A stretch of 43,722 bases of DNA from an uncultured Bacilli bacterium (GTDB lineage: Bacteria > Bacillota_I > Bacilli_A > RF39 > UBA660). A model generated the notes under the pieces. It saw nothing but the letters and a program-made list of their open reading frames with translations. It did not search any database and was not told the DNA's origin. The stretch is from contig CAKOUR010000013.1 of NCBI GenBank assembly GCA_934120635.1, positions 1 through 43,722 on the forward strand, given 5' to 3'. Positions 14,773 to 23,366 of this stretch are shown here, one piece after another. The position numbers and the translations under genes are program-made. Position 1 is the stretch's first letter; each line of letters begins with the position of its first letter.

Positions 14773-17337
14773 ATGATGAAGAAAGTTATATTAGTAGATG
14801 GTAATAATTTATTGTTTAGGAGTTATTATGCGACAGCTTATTCTGGTAATTTAATGAAAAATAGCAAGGGATTTCCTACTAATGGGTTATTTGGTTTTGT
14901 AAATATGATGAATAAAATTATTCATGAGGAGAATCCTAATTATATTTTAGTTGCATTTGATATTGGAAAAACTTTTAGACATGAAAAATATGATGATTAT
15001 AAGGGTGGGCGTGATGAAACACCTAATGATTTAAAAATTCAATTTCCTGTTGCTAAAGAAATTTTAAAAGCTATGGGAATTTGTTATTTAGAAGTGCAAG
15101 GTTATGAGGCTGATGATATTATTGGTACTTATGCAAAATTAATTGATGATAATAGAGATTATGAAGGAGTTATTGTTAGCAGTGATAAAGATTTATTGCA
15201 ATTAATATCTAATCATAATACAGTTAAATTATTGAAAACGAAAGATTCAATAATGATGACGCCAGAAGTGTTTAAAGAAAATTATGGGGTAGAACCATTA
15301 AGAATGACTGATTTAAAAGGGTTGATGGGAGATGCTTCTGATAATATTCCAGGTGTAAAAGGAATAGGAGAGAAGACGGCAATTAAGTTATTAACTCAGT
15401 ATAATAATCTAGAAAATCTTTATGCGCATATTGATGAAATTAAAGGAGCTACTCATAAAAAACTAATAGATGGCAGAGATAGTGCTTTTATGAGTCGTGA
15501 GATTGCAACGATTTACCGAGAAGTGCCTGTTGATTATTCTTTAGAAGAATTAAAGTTTTCTTCTACGATTACTAAAGAATTAATTAATCTTTATAATGAA
15601 TTAGAATTTTATTCTTTTTTGAAGAAGTTGGATAATGTTGCGGAAGAGGATAAAAATATTGATTTTAAAATTGTTTGCAGTAGAGAAATAGAAGAAATTA
15701 AAGAGCCAGTTGCTTTATATATTGATATTAGTGAAACTAATTATCATAAAGCAAATATTTTAGGCGTTTCTTTGTATAATGAAAAAATTCATTATTATAT
15801 TCCTGCTGATTCTTTAGAGGATTTATCTTTTATTCAAGGAGAAGTTTATACTTATGATGCAAAAAAGAATTATGTTTTGCTTAAAAAAAGTCAGATGTCT
15901 GTTTTGAATGTTTCTATGGATGTTATGATTGCTAGTTATCTTTTAAATTATAATGTGAAAGATGATATTGCTAATGTAGCGGCTGCTTTAGGGTATGAAT
16001 TAGAGTTTTCTTCTAAGAAAGAGCAGTTATCTTTAGAGGAAATAGCATTACGAAATGTGAAAAGAGCGAAGTTTATTTATGATATTACGGAAAGACTTTA
16101 CAATGAGATGAGAGAGAAGGAAGTATTTTCTTTGTATAATGAAATAGAACTTCCACTAAGTGTTGTTTTGGCAAAGATGGAGTTAGAGGGAATTTGTTGT
16201 GATAAAACAATTTTGGATGATATGGGAGAGGATATCCAAGAGAGAATTGGAGTTTTAGAGAAAAATATTTATTCTTATAGTGGGGTTGAATTTAATATTA
16301 GTAGTCCTAAACAGTTGGGAGAAGTTTTGTTTGATAAATTATCTCTTCCTCATGGGAAGAAGAATAAACAAGGATATTCTACTGATGAGGCAACGCTTTC
16401 TAAATTGAAGGATTATCCAATTGTAAAAGATGTTTTGGAATATCGTATGTTAACGAAATTATATTCGACTTATATTGAAGGTCTTAAGAATAGTGTTCAT
16501 TCTGATGGTAAAATTCATACGATTTATACACAGACTTTAACTAGGACTGGTCGTCTTTCTTCGATTGAGCCTAATTTACAGAATATTCCTGTTCGTAATG
16601 AGTATGGGAGATTGATTAGAAAGTGTTTTGTACCAAGTTCAGGTTGTTATATTTTGAGTAGTGATTATTCTCAAATTGAGTTAAGAATTTTTGCTCATTT
16701 AGCTAATATTGAAGCATTAAAGGAGGCTTTTTTGAAAGAGTTAGATATTCATGCTAAGACTGCTAGTGATATTTATGGGATTCCTATTTCAGATGTTACA
16801 GCGAATATGCGTCGTAGTGCTAAGGCAGTTAATTTTGGAATTATTTATGGGATTAGTAGCTATGGACTTGCTGGGGATTTGAATATTCCGGTTAAGGAAG
16901 CGAAAGATTTTATTGATACTTATTTTCAAACTTTTCCTGGAATTAAAAGTTACATGGATAAAGCAATTGAAAAAGCTCATGAGGATGGTTATGTAAAGAC
17001 TATTATGGGAAGAAAGAGAGTAATTGATGAGTTACATAATAGTAATTATATGATCAGGAGCATGGGAGAGAGAATGGCTTTAAATACTCCTATTCAGGGA
17101 AGTAGTGCAGATATTTTGAAGAAAGCAATGATAGAGATTGATCAAAAATTTGAAGAATTAAATTTAAAAAGTAAGATGTTACTTCAAATTCACGATGAAC
17201 TTGTATTTAATGTTTATGCAGAGGAATTAGATGAAGTAAAGAAAGTTGTTCGTGAGACAATGGAAAATACTGTTCATTTGTCGGTTCCGCTTAAGGTAGA
17301 AATTAATATTGGTAAAAATTTATATGAAGCGAAATAG
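14773..17337 (+). CDS. polA: DNA polymerase I
   Basis: Fills gaps in repair and removes RNA primers. It has an N-terminal 5'-3' nuclease domain (about 1-290; VDGNNLLFRSYYA, GYEADDIIGT, GLMGDASDNIPGVKGIGEKT), a central exonuclease-fold domain and a C-terminal family A polymerase (TRTGRLSSIEPNLQNIP, SSDYSQIELRIFAH, MRRSAKAVNFGIIYG, LLQIHDELVF). In the central domain the first catalytic motif D-x-E reads D318-I-S320, so proofreading is probably lost, as in Bacillus PolA. Length (854 aa) is normal. Two adjacent ATGs are possible starts after GAAGGTGAT. mutM follows after 15 bases, forming a repair pair common in Firmicutes. Confidence 0.97.
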   Translation: MMKKVILVDGNNLLFRSYYATAYSGNLMKNSKGFPTNGLFGFVNMMNKIIHEENPNYILVAFDIGKTFRHEKYDDYKGGRDETPNDLKIQFPVAKEILKAMGICYLEVQGYEADDIIGTYAKLIDDNRDYEGVIVSSDKDLLQLISNHNTVKLLKTKDSIMMTPEVFKENYGVEPLRMTDLKGLMGDASDNIPGVKGIGEKTAIKLLTQYNNLENLYAHIDEIKGATHKKLIDGRDSAFMSREIATIYREVPVDYSLEELKFSSTITKELINLYNELEFYSFLKKLDNVAEEDKNIDFKIVCSREIEEIKEPVALYIDISETNYHKANILGVSLYNEKIHYYIPADSLEDLSFIQGEVYTYDAKKNYVLLKKSQMSVLNVSMDVMIASYLLNYNVKDDIANVAAALGYELEFSSKKEQLSLEEIALRNVKRAKFIYDITERLYNEMREKEVFSLYNEIELPLSVVLAKMELEGICCDKTILDDMGEDIQERIGVLEKNIYSYSGVEFNISSPKQLGEVLFDKLSLPHGKKNKQGYSTDEATLSKLKDYPIVKDVLEYRMLTKLYSTYIEGLKNSVHSDGKIHTIYTQTLTRTGRLSSIEPNLQNIPVRNEYGRLIRKCFVPSSGCYILSSDYSQIELRIFAHLANIEALKEAFLKELDIHAKTASDIYGIPISDVTANMRRSAKAVNFGIIYGISSYGLAGDLNIPVKEAKDFIDTYFQTFPGIKSYMDKAIEKAHEDGYVKTIMGRKRVIDELHNSNYMIRSMGERMALNTPIQGSSADILKKAMIEIDQKFEELNLKSKMLLQIHDELVFNVYAEELDEVKKVVRETMENTVHLSVPLKVEINIGKNLYEAK

Positions 17338-17352
17338 AAGTGGGGGATTTTT

Positions 17353-18180
17353 ATGCCAGAATTACCAGAAGTTGAGACTGTTGTTCGTGGGCTTCGATCA
17401 AAAGTTGTAGGAAGAATAATTAGAAAAGTTAATATTTATTATGAAAATATTATTGAATATCCTGATGTTTCTTCTTTTCAAGAGAAAATTAAAAATCAAA
17501 AAATAAATGAGATAAATCGCTATGGAAAATGGATTATTTTTGTTTTAGATAACTATTATTTATTATCTCATTTGAGAATGGAAGGTAAATATTTTTTAAA
17601 ACATGATGGTGCTACTTTAGAGAAGCATGAACATGTTTCATTTGTTTTAGATAATGATATGGAATTAAGATATATGGATGTTCGTAAATTTGGAAAAATG
17701 CAATTAATTGAAAAAGAAAATATTAATAAGATTGGTCCTTTTTTAGAGATGGGATTAGAACCTTGGGATAAAAAATTGAATACTTTATATTTAAAAGAAA
17801 AATTTTTGAGAAAGAAGTTGCCCATTAAAAGTTGTTTATTGGATCAAAGAATTATTGCTGGAATTGGAAATATATATGCAGATGAAATTTTATTTTTATC
17901 TAAAATTAATCCATTGAAAGAGGCAAATTCTCTTTCTTTGGAGGAACTTGAAAGAATTATTGATAATACAAAATTAGTGTTGGAAAAAGCAATTGAAAAA
18001 GGAGGAACGACTATACGAAGTTATACTTCTTTAAATGGTATTCATGGTCTTTTTCAACAAGAATTGTATGTTCATTCTAAAGAAGGACAAAAATGCTTAA
18101 TATGTGGAAGTGATATTTTGAAAATTAAAGTAGGTGGTCGAGGTACTTATTATTGTCCTAAGTGTCAGAAGGATAGTTGA
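17353..18180 (+). CDS. mutM: Formamidopyrimidine-DNA glycosylase (Fpg/MutM)
   Basis: Removes 8-oxoguanine and formamidopyrimidines and nicks the abasic site. The N-terminal catalytic PELPEVETV with Pro2 and Glu3 is intact. LLSHLRMEGKY, LDQRIIAGIGNIYADE and GGTTIRSY are family motifs. A C-terminal zinc finger is formed by two CxxC pairs (CLICGSD and CPKCQ). Length (275 aa) is standard. It is co-transcribed with polA. Confidence 0.96.
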   Translation: MPELPEVETVVRGLRSKVVGRIIRKVNIYYENIIEYPDVSSFQEKIKNQKINEINRYGKWIIFVLDNYYLLSHLRMEGKYFLKHDGATLEKHEHVSFVLDNDMELRYMDVRKFGKMQLIEKENINKIGPFLEMGLEPWDKKLNTLYLKEKFLRKKLPIKSCLLDQRIIAGIGNIYADEILFLSKINPLKEANSLSLEELERIIDNTKLVLEKAIEKGGTTIRSYTSLNGIHGLFQQELYVHSKEGQKCLICGSDILKIKVGGRGTYYCPKCQKDS

Positions 18181-18229
18181 TTAGATAGTTATTTTTGAAT
18201 ATTTTAAGTTGATAATGAGGAGGTTTTTA

Positions 18230-18790
18230 ATGAAGTCAGAAGAGATTGAATTATTGAGAGAAAATTATTATTCTTTGGTAAAAGAAAAACAAGAATTGTT
18301 GGCATTGAAAAAAAGAGTTTTAGAGTTGGAGCAGACAAGTGAAGTAAAAGAGTATTTGGATTTGGTTAATAGGATTAATTCTAGGCATTGTAGTAAAGAA
18401 AAATCTAATCGTGAATTGGTTCGAGATGCAATTAATTTTTCTAATATAACTCCAACAAATGATATTTATGTTTATATTGGTACTTATAAATATGGTAATG
18501 AAACTGATATTATTCATGGTTCTAGTGATTATTTAGTTAGTCGAAATGATCATACTGCTGATTATGTTGTTTATTATAATTTAGAGGCAAAGAGATATAA
18601 TTTAAATTTTTCGATAGAAATTCCATATGAAGAAGTGGATAAATTTGAAGGGGAACATAAAGTAATTTATCCTAAAATATTTAATAGAGAAGCTTATTTT
18701 TATGATTTACAGGATGAATACTTTACTACGGTTATTTTGGAATCTGAAGAGAAGGCTATGTCGAAGATAAAAAAAATAATAAAAAAGTGA
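18230..18790 (+). CDS. Hypothetical protein with N-terminal coiled coil
   Basis: I do not recognise the family. The first 50 residues form a coiled coil (KSEEIELLRENYYSLVKEKQ and on to LELEQTSEVKEYLDL). The rest is soluble, with many Tyr and acidic residues, including DIYVYIGTYKYG and HTADYVVYYNLEAKRY, and probably beta-rich. No signal peptide or membrane helix. The inner ATG has a perfect GAGGAGG seven bases upstream and is preferred to the longer frame. It follows mutM by about 50 bases and could share its transcript. Confidence 0.75.
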   Translation: MKSEEIELLRENYYSLVKEKQELLALKKRVLELEQTSEVKEYLDLVNRINSRHCSKEKSNRELVRDAINFSNITPTNDIYVYIGTYKYGNETDIIHGSSDYLVSRNDHTADYVVYYNLEAKRYNLNFSIEIPYEEVDKFEGEHKVIYPKIFNREAYFYDLQDEYFTTVILESEEKAMSKIKKIIKK

Positions 18791-18887
18791 TAAAAAAGTT
18801 TAATTTTATAAAACAAGGATTCATCTAGTTGTTGATAGCAAAATTATGTTACTACTCAGCCTTAAATAATCAATTAATTAAGAAATA

Positions 18888-18912
18888 AAGATGAAAATAT
18901 CTTGTTTTTTTT
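18888..18912 (+). terminator. Weak terminator
   Basis: AAGAT/ATCTT, a five-pair stem with a six-base loop, followed by G and a run of eight T. The stem is short. Confidence 0.35.
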
Positions 18913-19023
18913 ATTATTGGAATGTATATTTTCTGTTTTTAGCAAATATTATTTTTAATAATAAAAGAATAAAGTTATTAACAAATCTAGAAAGAAATCA
19001 ATTATTGGTATATTTTATTAATT

Positions 19024-19338
19024 GTGTTTAATGTTACATTAAAAAATATAGAATTTGATTTAAAAAAAGATATTATTTTGTTAAGAATTGTTGGGTTTTC
19101 TGCTTTGTCTATTTCATTTTCAGTGTTTAAAATTTTGGTGATAATGTTTTTGATAGCATATTTTCTTTCTATAATATTAAATATAATTTTCTTTTTATTA
19201 TTTTTTAATAATTTCGAACTTATTTTTTTAGAACGGTGTTTAATAATTTTTCTGGCCTGTTTAGTTATTATATGTTTATCTTGTATAGAGTTTTATAACA
19301 GTCTTAAAAAGAAAAAAAATTTTTTAAATGAACTATAA
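19024..19338 (+). CDS. Questionable hydrophobic protein, 104 aa
   Basis: Open frame starting at GTG, with two long hydrophobic stretches (SISFSVFKILVIMFLIAYFL and a second around 62-88) and a basic end KKKKNFLNEL. There is no ribosome site in front of the start and the region is extremely AT-rich, where hydrophobic frames arise by chance. It may be the remains of a membrane protein. I would not rely on it. Confidence 0.25.
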   Translation: MFNVTLKNIEFDLKKDIILLRIVGFSALSISFSVFKILVIMFLIAYFLSIILNIIFFLLFFNNFELIFLERCLIIFLACLVIICLSCIEFYNSLKKKKNFLNEL

Positions 19339-19385
19339 GAAATATTTAAAATATAATTTGAGAAGAATATATTTCTGACTTACAA

Positions 19386-19529
19386 ATGAATTATATTACT
19401 AATGTTAAAGAGGGGAATGGTCTTATTAAAATTGGTAGTATTTTAGTTCCTTTTATGAGTAATTTTCCTAAAAATACAAAGTTATATCAGTTGATGACAA
19501 CAAAACCTAATGAAAATGGTGTAAATTAG
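19386..19529 (+). pseudogene. Possible C-terminal gene remnant, 47 aa
   Basis: Frame beginning MNYITNVKEGNGLIKIGSIL and ending TKPNENGVN. Its balanced amino-acid composition and codon use look coding, unlike the surrounding A/T runs. The frame is open for eight codons before the ATG, and no ribosome site is visible. It reads like the end of a larger lost gene. Confidence 0.25.
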
Positions 19530-19584
19530 TATTTTATTTATGTATTATTAATTAATTTAGGTTAAGTAGAATGGGGTGAAATTA

Positions 19585-19860
19585 ATGAAAAAATCTGAGA
19601 TTATTGCATTAATTGCTGAGAATACTGAATTAAGTAAAGCAGATGTTGAAAGAGTTTATAATGCAACTTTTGATTTGTTTAAGGATGAATTAGCAAAAGG
19701 TAATAAAATTTCAGTTTCAGGATTTGGTACTTTTGATATTTCTGAAAGAGCAGAAAGAGAAGGTAGAAATCCTCAAACTGGTGAAACAATTAAGATTGCT
19801 GCTAGTAAATCAGTAAAATTTAAAGCTGGTAAAGAATTAAAAGAAAAAGTTAATAGTTAG
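19585..19860 (+). CDS. hup: HU-family DNA-binding protein
   Basis: Histone-like dimer that bends and compacts DNA. The 91 residues show the full HU fold: KKSEIIALIAENTELSKADV, the SGFGTFDISERAER turn and the DNA-embracing arm with GRNPQTGETIKI, ending in VKFKAGKELKEKVN. Length is standard. GGGGTG precedes the ATG; a GTG nine bases upstream overlaps that ribosome site and was not used. It is followed by a terminator. It sits at the border of the accessory cluster. Confidence 0.96.
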   Translation: MKKSEIIALIAENTELSKADVERVYNATFDLFKDELAKGNKISVSGFGTFDISERAEREGRNPQTGETIKIAASKSVKFKAGKELKEKVNS

Positions 19861-19862
19861 TT

Positions 19863-19895
19863 AGAGAGGTGTTTATTTGAACGTTTCTCTTTTTT
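19863..19895 (+). terminator. Terminator after hup
   Basis: AGAGAGGTGTT pairs with AACGTTTCTCT using three G-U pairs around a six-base loop, followed by TTTTTT. Confidence 0.65.
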
Positions 19896-19935
19896 ATATT
19901 AGAATACTATTTATTAGAATTATAGAATAAATTAA

Positions 19936-19963
19936 TTGACAAACTATTTGTTTAATGTATAAT
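19936..19963 (+). promoter_or_regulatory. Promoter of the accessory glycosyltransferase cluster
   Basis: Consensus TTGACA (19936-19941), a 16-base spacer and consensus TATAAT (19958-19963) with an extended TG. Well placed before the GGAGG of the glycosyltransferase gene. Confidence 0.8.
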
Positions 19964-20000
19964 ATGTTTCATAAATTATATAATTATTTGGAGGAATGGT

Positions 20001-21518
20001 ATGTTAATAGGTGTTTCGGAATTTGGTGGAAATATTTCTAAATATATTTGTGAAAATAATGGTTACGAATATGTAGATGTAGATAATATATTAAATGAAT
20101 TATTAGGTACGGACTGTGATTGTAGCATAGAGCTATTATTGGCAAATAAAATTTTAAAAAATCAGTTAAAGTTGAAATTAGAACTTAGAATAATGAATTT
20201 ATTAAATGATATGGATAATAAAAATAATATCGTTCTAAAATATTCAATGCTTTCAACTTTGAATATCTTTGAAGATTTAGATATTTCAATTGATGTGATA
20301 AATGAAATAAATAATGTTGAAAATTTATTAGGAATTTATAAGAAAAATTATAAGGATTCTCAGGTAAAAAACTATCAATTAAAAATAGATATGAATAAAG
20401 AGTGGGAAAAAAATATTAATTCCTATTTTAATTTTAATATTGGAAATAATGATTTAGTTACAGTAGTTGTACCTGTTTATAATACTTCTAATAAATTAAT
20501 AAAATGTGTTGAAAGTTTAATGAAACAAAGTTATAGAAATATAGAAATTTTATTGATAAACGATGGTTCAACAGATAATTCGCTTGAAGTTTGTAAATAT
20601 TTATCGAATATTGATGATAGGATTAAAGTAATCTCACAAGATAATAAAGGATTATCGGAAGTGAGAAATACTGGAATTTCAAATGCAAAAGGAGAATTTA
20701 TTTGTTTTGTTGATTCTGATGATTATGTTGAGTATGAAATGATAGAGGAATTACTAAAGGGGATTAAAAAGTATAATTCTGATTTTTGTGAGTGTAGTTT
20801 CTATATTCATCAAAGGGATGGCAGTATTAAGGATGTTACTGTAGAGCAAAAGGGGAATGTTTATGTAGAAGGAAGAATTAATCTCATAAATGCGTACTCA
20901 GATGCTACAATTTTAATTCCTGCTTGGGATAAAATTTATAGATTGCAAGCAATAAAAGAAATTAAATTTACTAATGAGTGTTTTAAAGAAGATTCTGATT
21001 TTATATATAGATTATGCTTAGCTGGAAAAACATGCTCATTAATTGCAAAACCTTACTATCACTATATAAAGCAAGATGGAAAATCTATAACTGCTAATAA
21101 AATATCTTCAAAATTATTTACTTTAAAGGATTGGGGAATGGATAAGTATAATGAACTTATACAACTTGGAAAAGAGTATACTACTGCAGCAGAAAGGATA
21201 TTGTATAATAGTTTAACACATATATTGAGGTACTACGTAAGAGACTATAAAAATGGTGTATTAAAAGATGGTGAATATAGGGATGAAATTCAAGGAGTGG
21301 TCAATAATATAACAAATTTGTTGTTTACTACTGATGATGTTACTAAGTTTAGAAAACTAAATGAAATTTTGGATATAATTGATTATTTATTAAATGAGGG
21401 AGTATTAAAGCAAGATCAATTTCCAATACTAAATGTTCCAAGTATTGGAATAGTTTGGAATTCAATGAATTATGAACAAAAATTAGAAACTATAGAAAAA
21501 TTAAAAAAAAAGCAATAA
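20001..21518 (+). CDS. GT2 glycosyltransferase with degenerate kinase-like N-terminal domain
   Basis: The GT-A catalytic domain starts near residue 152: VTVVVPVYNTSNKLIKCVES, LLINDGSTDNS, NKGLSEVRNTGIS and the metal-binding FVDSDDYV; a later ED occurs in KEDSDFIYRL. The enzyme probably adds a sugar to a surface polysaccharide or similar. The first 150 residues look like a nucleotide or dephospho-CoA kinase start (MLIGVSEFGGNISKYI, then GYEYVDVDNILNELLG), but the P-loop lysine and glycines are gone. I know no characterised protein with this pairing. Many Ile codons are ATA, unlike flanking core genes. First gene of a three-gene run, followed after two bases. Confidence 0.85.
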   Translation: MLIGVSEFGGNISKYICENNGYEYVDVDNILNELLGTDCDCSIELLLANKILKNQLKLKLELRIMNLLNDMDNKNNIVLKYSMLSTLNIFEDLDISIDVINEINNVENLLGIYKKNYKDSQVKNYQLKIDMNKEWEKNINSYFNFNIGNNDLVTVVVPVYNTSNKLIKCVESLMKQSYRNIEILLINDGSTDNSLEVCKYLSNIDDRIKVISQDNKGLSEVRNTGISNAKGEFICFVDSDDYVEYEMIEELLKGIKKYNSDFCECSFYIHQRDGSIKDVTVEQKGNVYVEGRINLINAYSDATILIPAWDKIYRLQAIKEIKFTNECFKEDSDFIYRLCLAGKTCSLIAKPYYHYIKQDGKSITANKISSKLFTLKDWGMDKYNELIQLGKEYTTAAERILYNSLTHILRYYVRDYKNGVLKDGEYRDEIQGVVNNITNLLFTTDDVTKFRKLNEILDIIDYLLNEGVLKQDQFPILNVPSIGIVWNSMNYEQKLETIEKLKKKQ

Positions 21519-21520
21519 TA

Positions 21521-21946
21521 ATGGATGCAAAATTTATTGATTTTAGAGATGAATATAGAAATTTTATACAAGATATATATTATTATAATCATGAATTTGA
21601 GGGAATTCCTATAATGAAAGCTGGTTCATTAATTGATCGATATTCTTCAAATGAAATATTAATTTTGAGTTTGAATATACCAGTTTCTGGTTTTGTATAC
21701 TATAATAAGCTTAAAGGATATATGTATAAAGAAATAGCACAAATAAAATCAGAAATTAGAAAATATTTTAAACCAAGAATCAAAGATTATGCTTATGACA
21801 ATATTTTTCATCTGACTGTTAATAACGATGAATATCTATATACAAAAGGGATTTGCGAAAAATATTTTGAAGAAATGGATAAAGGAGAAAAATGTGGCAA
21901 GTGTAAAAAATTATCAAAGCAATCACTTAATAACAAAAATGTATGA
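21521..21946 (+). CDS. Unknown protein with C-terminal CxxC
   Basis: A 141-aa soluble protein of no family I recognise. It is rich in Tyr, Ile, Lys and Asp (DFRDEYRNFIQDIYYYNHEF at the start). A central MKAGSLIDRYSSNEILIL segment may be a strand-loop element. The C-terminus has GEKCGKCKKLS, a single CxxC that could bind a metal or be redox active. It starts two bases after the glycosyltransferase stop, and its last 53 bases overlap the next gene, so all three are translationally coupled. Confidence 0.65.
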   Translation: MDAKFIDFRDEYRNFIQDIYYYNHEFEGIPIMKAGSLIDRYSSNEILILSLNIPVSGFVYYNKLKGYMYKEIAQIKSEIRKYFKPRIKDYAYDNIFHLTVNNDEYLYTKGICEKYFEEMDKGEKCGKCKKLSKQSLNNKNV

Positions 21947-22844
21947 AAAAGCATTTAATAAAGAAAATGCTTATTTAAATATTTCTAAGTTGAGTGGTGG
22001 TTTAAAAAATGCAGTTTATTTAATAGACGATGGTTTGATGAAATTTGTATTAAAAATTGCTTCTAATAATGAAGCAACTATGATTTATGTTGATAGAAAT
22101 ACTTTTTGGTGGGAAGCAAAAATGTTAAAATTAATGGAAAAAGTTGATATTCCTTCTCCAAAATTACTTTATTATGATGATTCTTTGACTTTATGTAATA
22201 GTCCATATATTTTTATGACATATATTGATGGTGAAAATTATTTAGAATGTAAAAAATTATTAAATAAAGAGAAAAAAAGAGACATAGAATATCAGATTGG
22301 ATTATATAGTTATGAAATAACTAAAATAAAAATGCAGAATTTTTATTTACCTAGTTTTCCACAAAAAAAATTTAATTCTAATTATGAATTTATTACTTTT
22401 TTATTTGAAAAATTGATGAAAAATGGATTAAAAAATCATTGTAAAGTAGTAATAGAACATAAAAATGAGATATTAAATATACTAAAAAAATATAAGAATG
22501 AATTAAATGATAATGTTAATATTAGACTTTGTCATACAGATATATGGGATGGAAATATTTTGATCAAGAACGGAAAAGTAATTGGTATTGTTGATTTTAG
22601 TGATTTGTATGTATGTGATGAGTTAATGACTTTTTACTTTCATACGATAGATGGTGTAACTAGCAAATCTTTTTTAAAAGGATACAATCAAATTGAATTA
22701 AATACAAGTGAAAAAATTAGAATTGAAATATATAGAATGTATGTAATTTTGAAGATGATAGTTGATTGTTGCCTAAAGAAATATGGGGATTTTGATTGGA
22801 TGTATAAAAATTTAAATGATAGAATTACAAATTTAAAAATATGA
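21894..22844 (+). CDS. APH-family (aminoglycoside/choline kinase-like) phosphotransferase
   Basis: Kinase of the APH/choline-kinase fold. The catalytic loop HTDIWDGNIL (H214, D216, N221) and the metal motif IVDFSD (D234) are intact. The ATP-lobe glycine loop LSGGLKNAVYLI and the Lys in FVLKIA are present. The substrate is unknown: aminoglycosides, choline or a sugar of the neighbouring glycosyltransferase are possible. GTG is chosen as start because AAAGGAG lies six bases upstream; this puts the start inside the preceding gene. It has ATA-rich codon use like the rest of the cluster. Confidence 0.85.
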   Translation: MASVKNYQSNHLITKMYEKAFNKENAYLNISKLSGGLKNAVYLIDDGLMKFVLKIASNNEATMIYVDRNTFWWEAKMLKLMEKVDIPSPKLLYYDDSLTLCNSPYIFMTYIDGENYLECKKLLNKEKKRDIEYQIGLYSYEITKIKMQNFYLPSFPQKKFNSNYEFITFLFEKLMKNGLKNHCKVVIEHKNEILNILKKYKNELNDNVNIRLCHTDIWDGNILIKNGKVIGIVDFSDLYVCDELMTFYFHTIDGVTSKSFLKGYNQIELNTSEKIRIEIYRMYVILKMIVDCCLKKYGDFDWMYKNLNDRITNLKI

Positions 22845-22850
22845 TATAAT
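22845..22850 (+). promoter_or_regulatory. Extended -10 of the NUDIX gene
   Basis: TATAAT preceded by TGA. The TGA is also the stop codon of the APH-family gene. No good -35 box. Confidence 0.45.
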
Positions 22851-22867
22851 GTTTATGGGAGGAAAAA

Positions 22868-23314
22868 ATGAAAGAATATAAACAGTTAGGCGCATACGGC
22901 TTAATAATTGAAAATGAGAAAATTTTATTGATAAAAAAGAATGGTGGACCTTATGATGGAAAGCTAGATTTACCTGGTGGTACAATTGAGTTTTGTGAGA
23001 GACCAAGTGAGGCATTAAAAAGAGAATTAATGGAAGAAGTAGGGGTTAGCGTTGAAAATTATGAATTATTTGATGCTGATTCTGTATCTTTTGAATGGAA
23101 TTTTAAAGAAGATGTTTTAGTTAAGGTTCATCATACAGGAATTTTTTATAAGGTAAGCAAATATAAAAATGATATAAAGAAAGAAATGAAAATAGATGAA
23201 ATTAATGATGATTCTTTAGGTGCAGAATTTTATGAGATAAGTAAATTAACAAAAAATGATGTATCTGCAATTGCATTAATGGAACTTGAAAAATTAGGCT
23301 ATAAATTGAATTAA
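22868..23314 (+). CDS. NUDIX hydrolase
   Basis: Hydrolyses a nucleoside diphosphate linked to another group. A complete Nudix box spans residues 38-60 (G38, E44, R52-E53, E56-E57, G59). The early KNGGPYDGKLDLPGG and the WNF..VLVKVHHTGIFY pattern fit small NUDIX enzymes acting on free nucleotides or nucleotide sugars. GGGAGG precedes the ATG. It comes right after the APH-family gene and may serve the same accessory pathway, although it has a possible promoter of its own. The substrate cannot be told. Confidence 0.88.
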   Translation: MKEYKQLGAYGLIIENEKILLIKKNGGPYDGKLDLPGGTIEFCERPSEALKRELMEEVGVSVENYELFDADSVSFEWNFKEDVLVKVHHTGIFYKVSKYKNDIKKEMKIDEINDDSLGAEFYEISKLTKNDVSAIALMELEKLGYKLN

Positions 23315-23366
23315 TTGGAACCATTTATTAATGATGTTGTTCTAAAGCCAAAAAATTCTGAAAATA

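Larger units (their letters stand above)
18791..19575. other. Gene-poor, possibly decayed stretch before hup
   Basis: Very AT-rich. It contains only a weak hydrophobic reading frame without a ribosome site (19024-19338) and a short frame that looks like a protein C-terminus (19386-19529). One short hairpin with a T-run is present (18888-18912). There is no tRNA, repeat array or recognised RNA. The stretch may be a remnant of lost genes. Confidence 0.4.
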
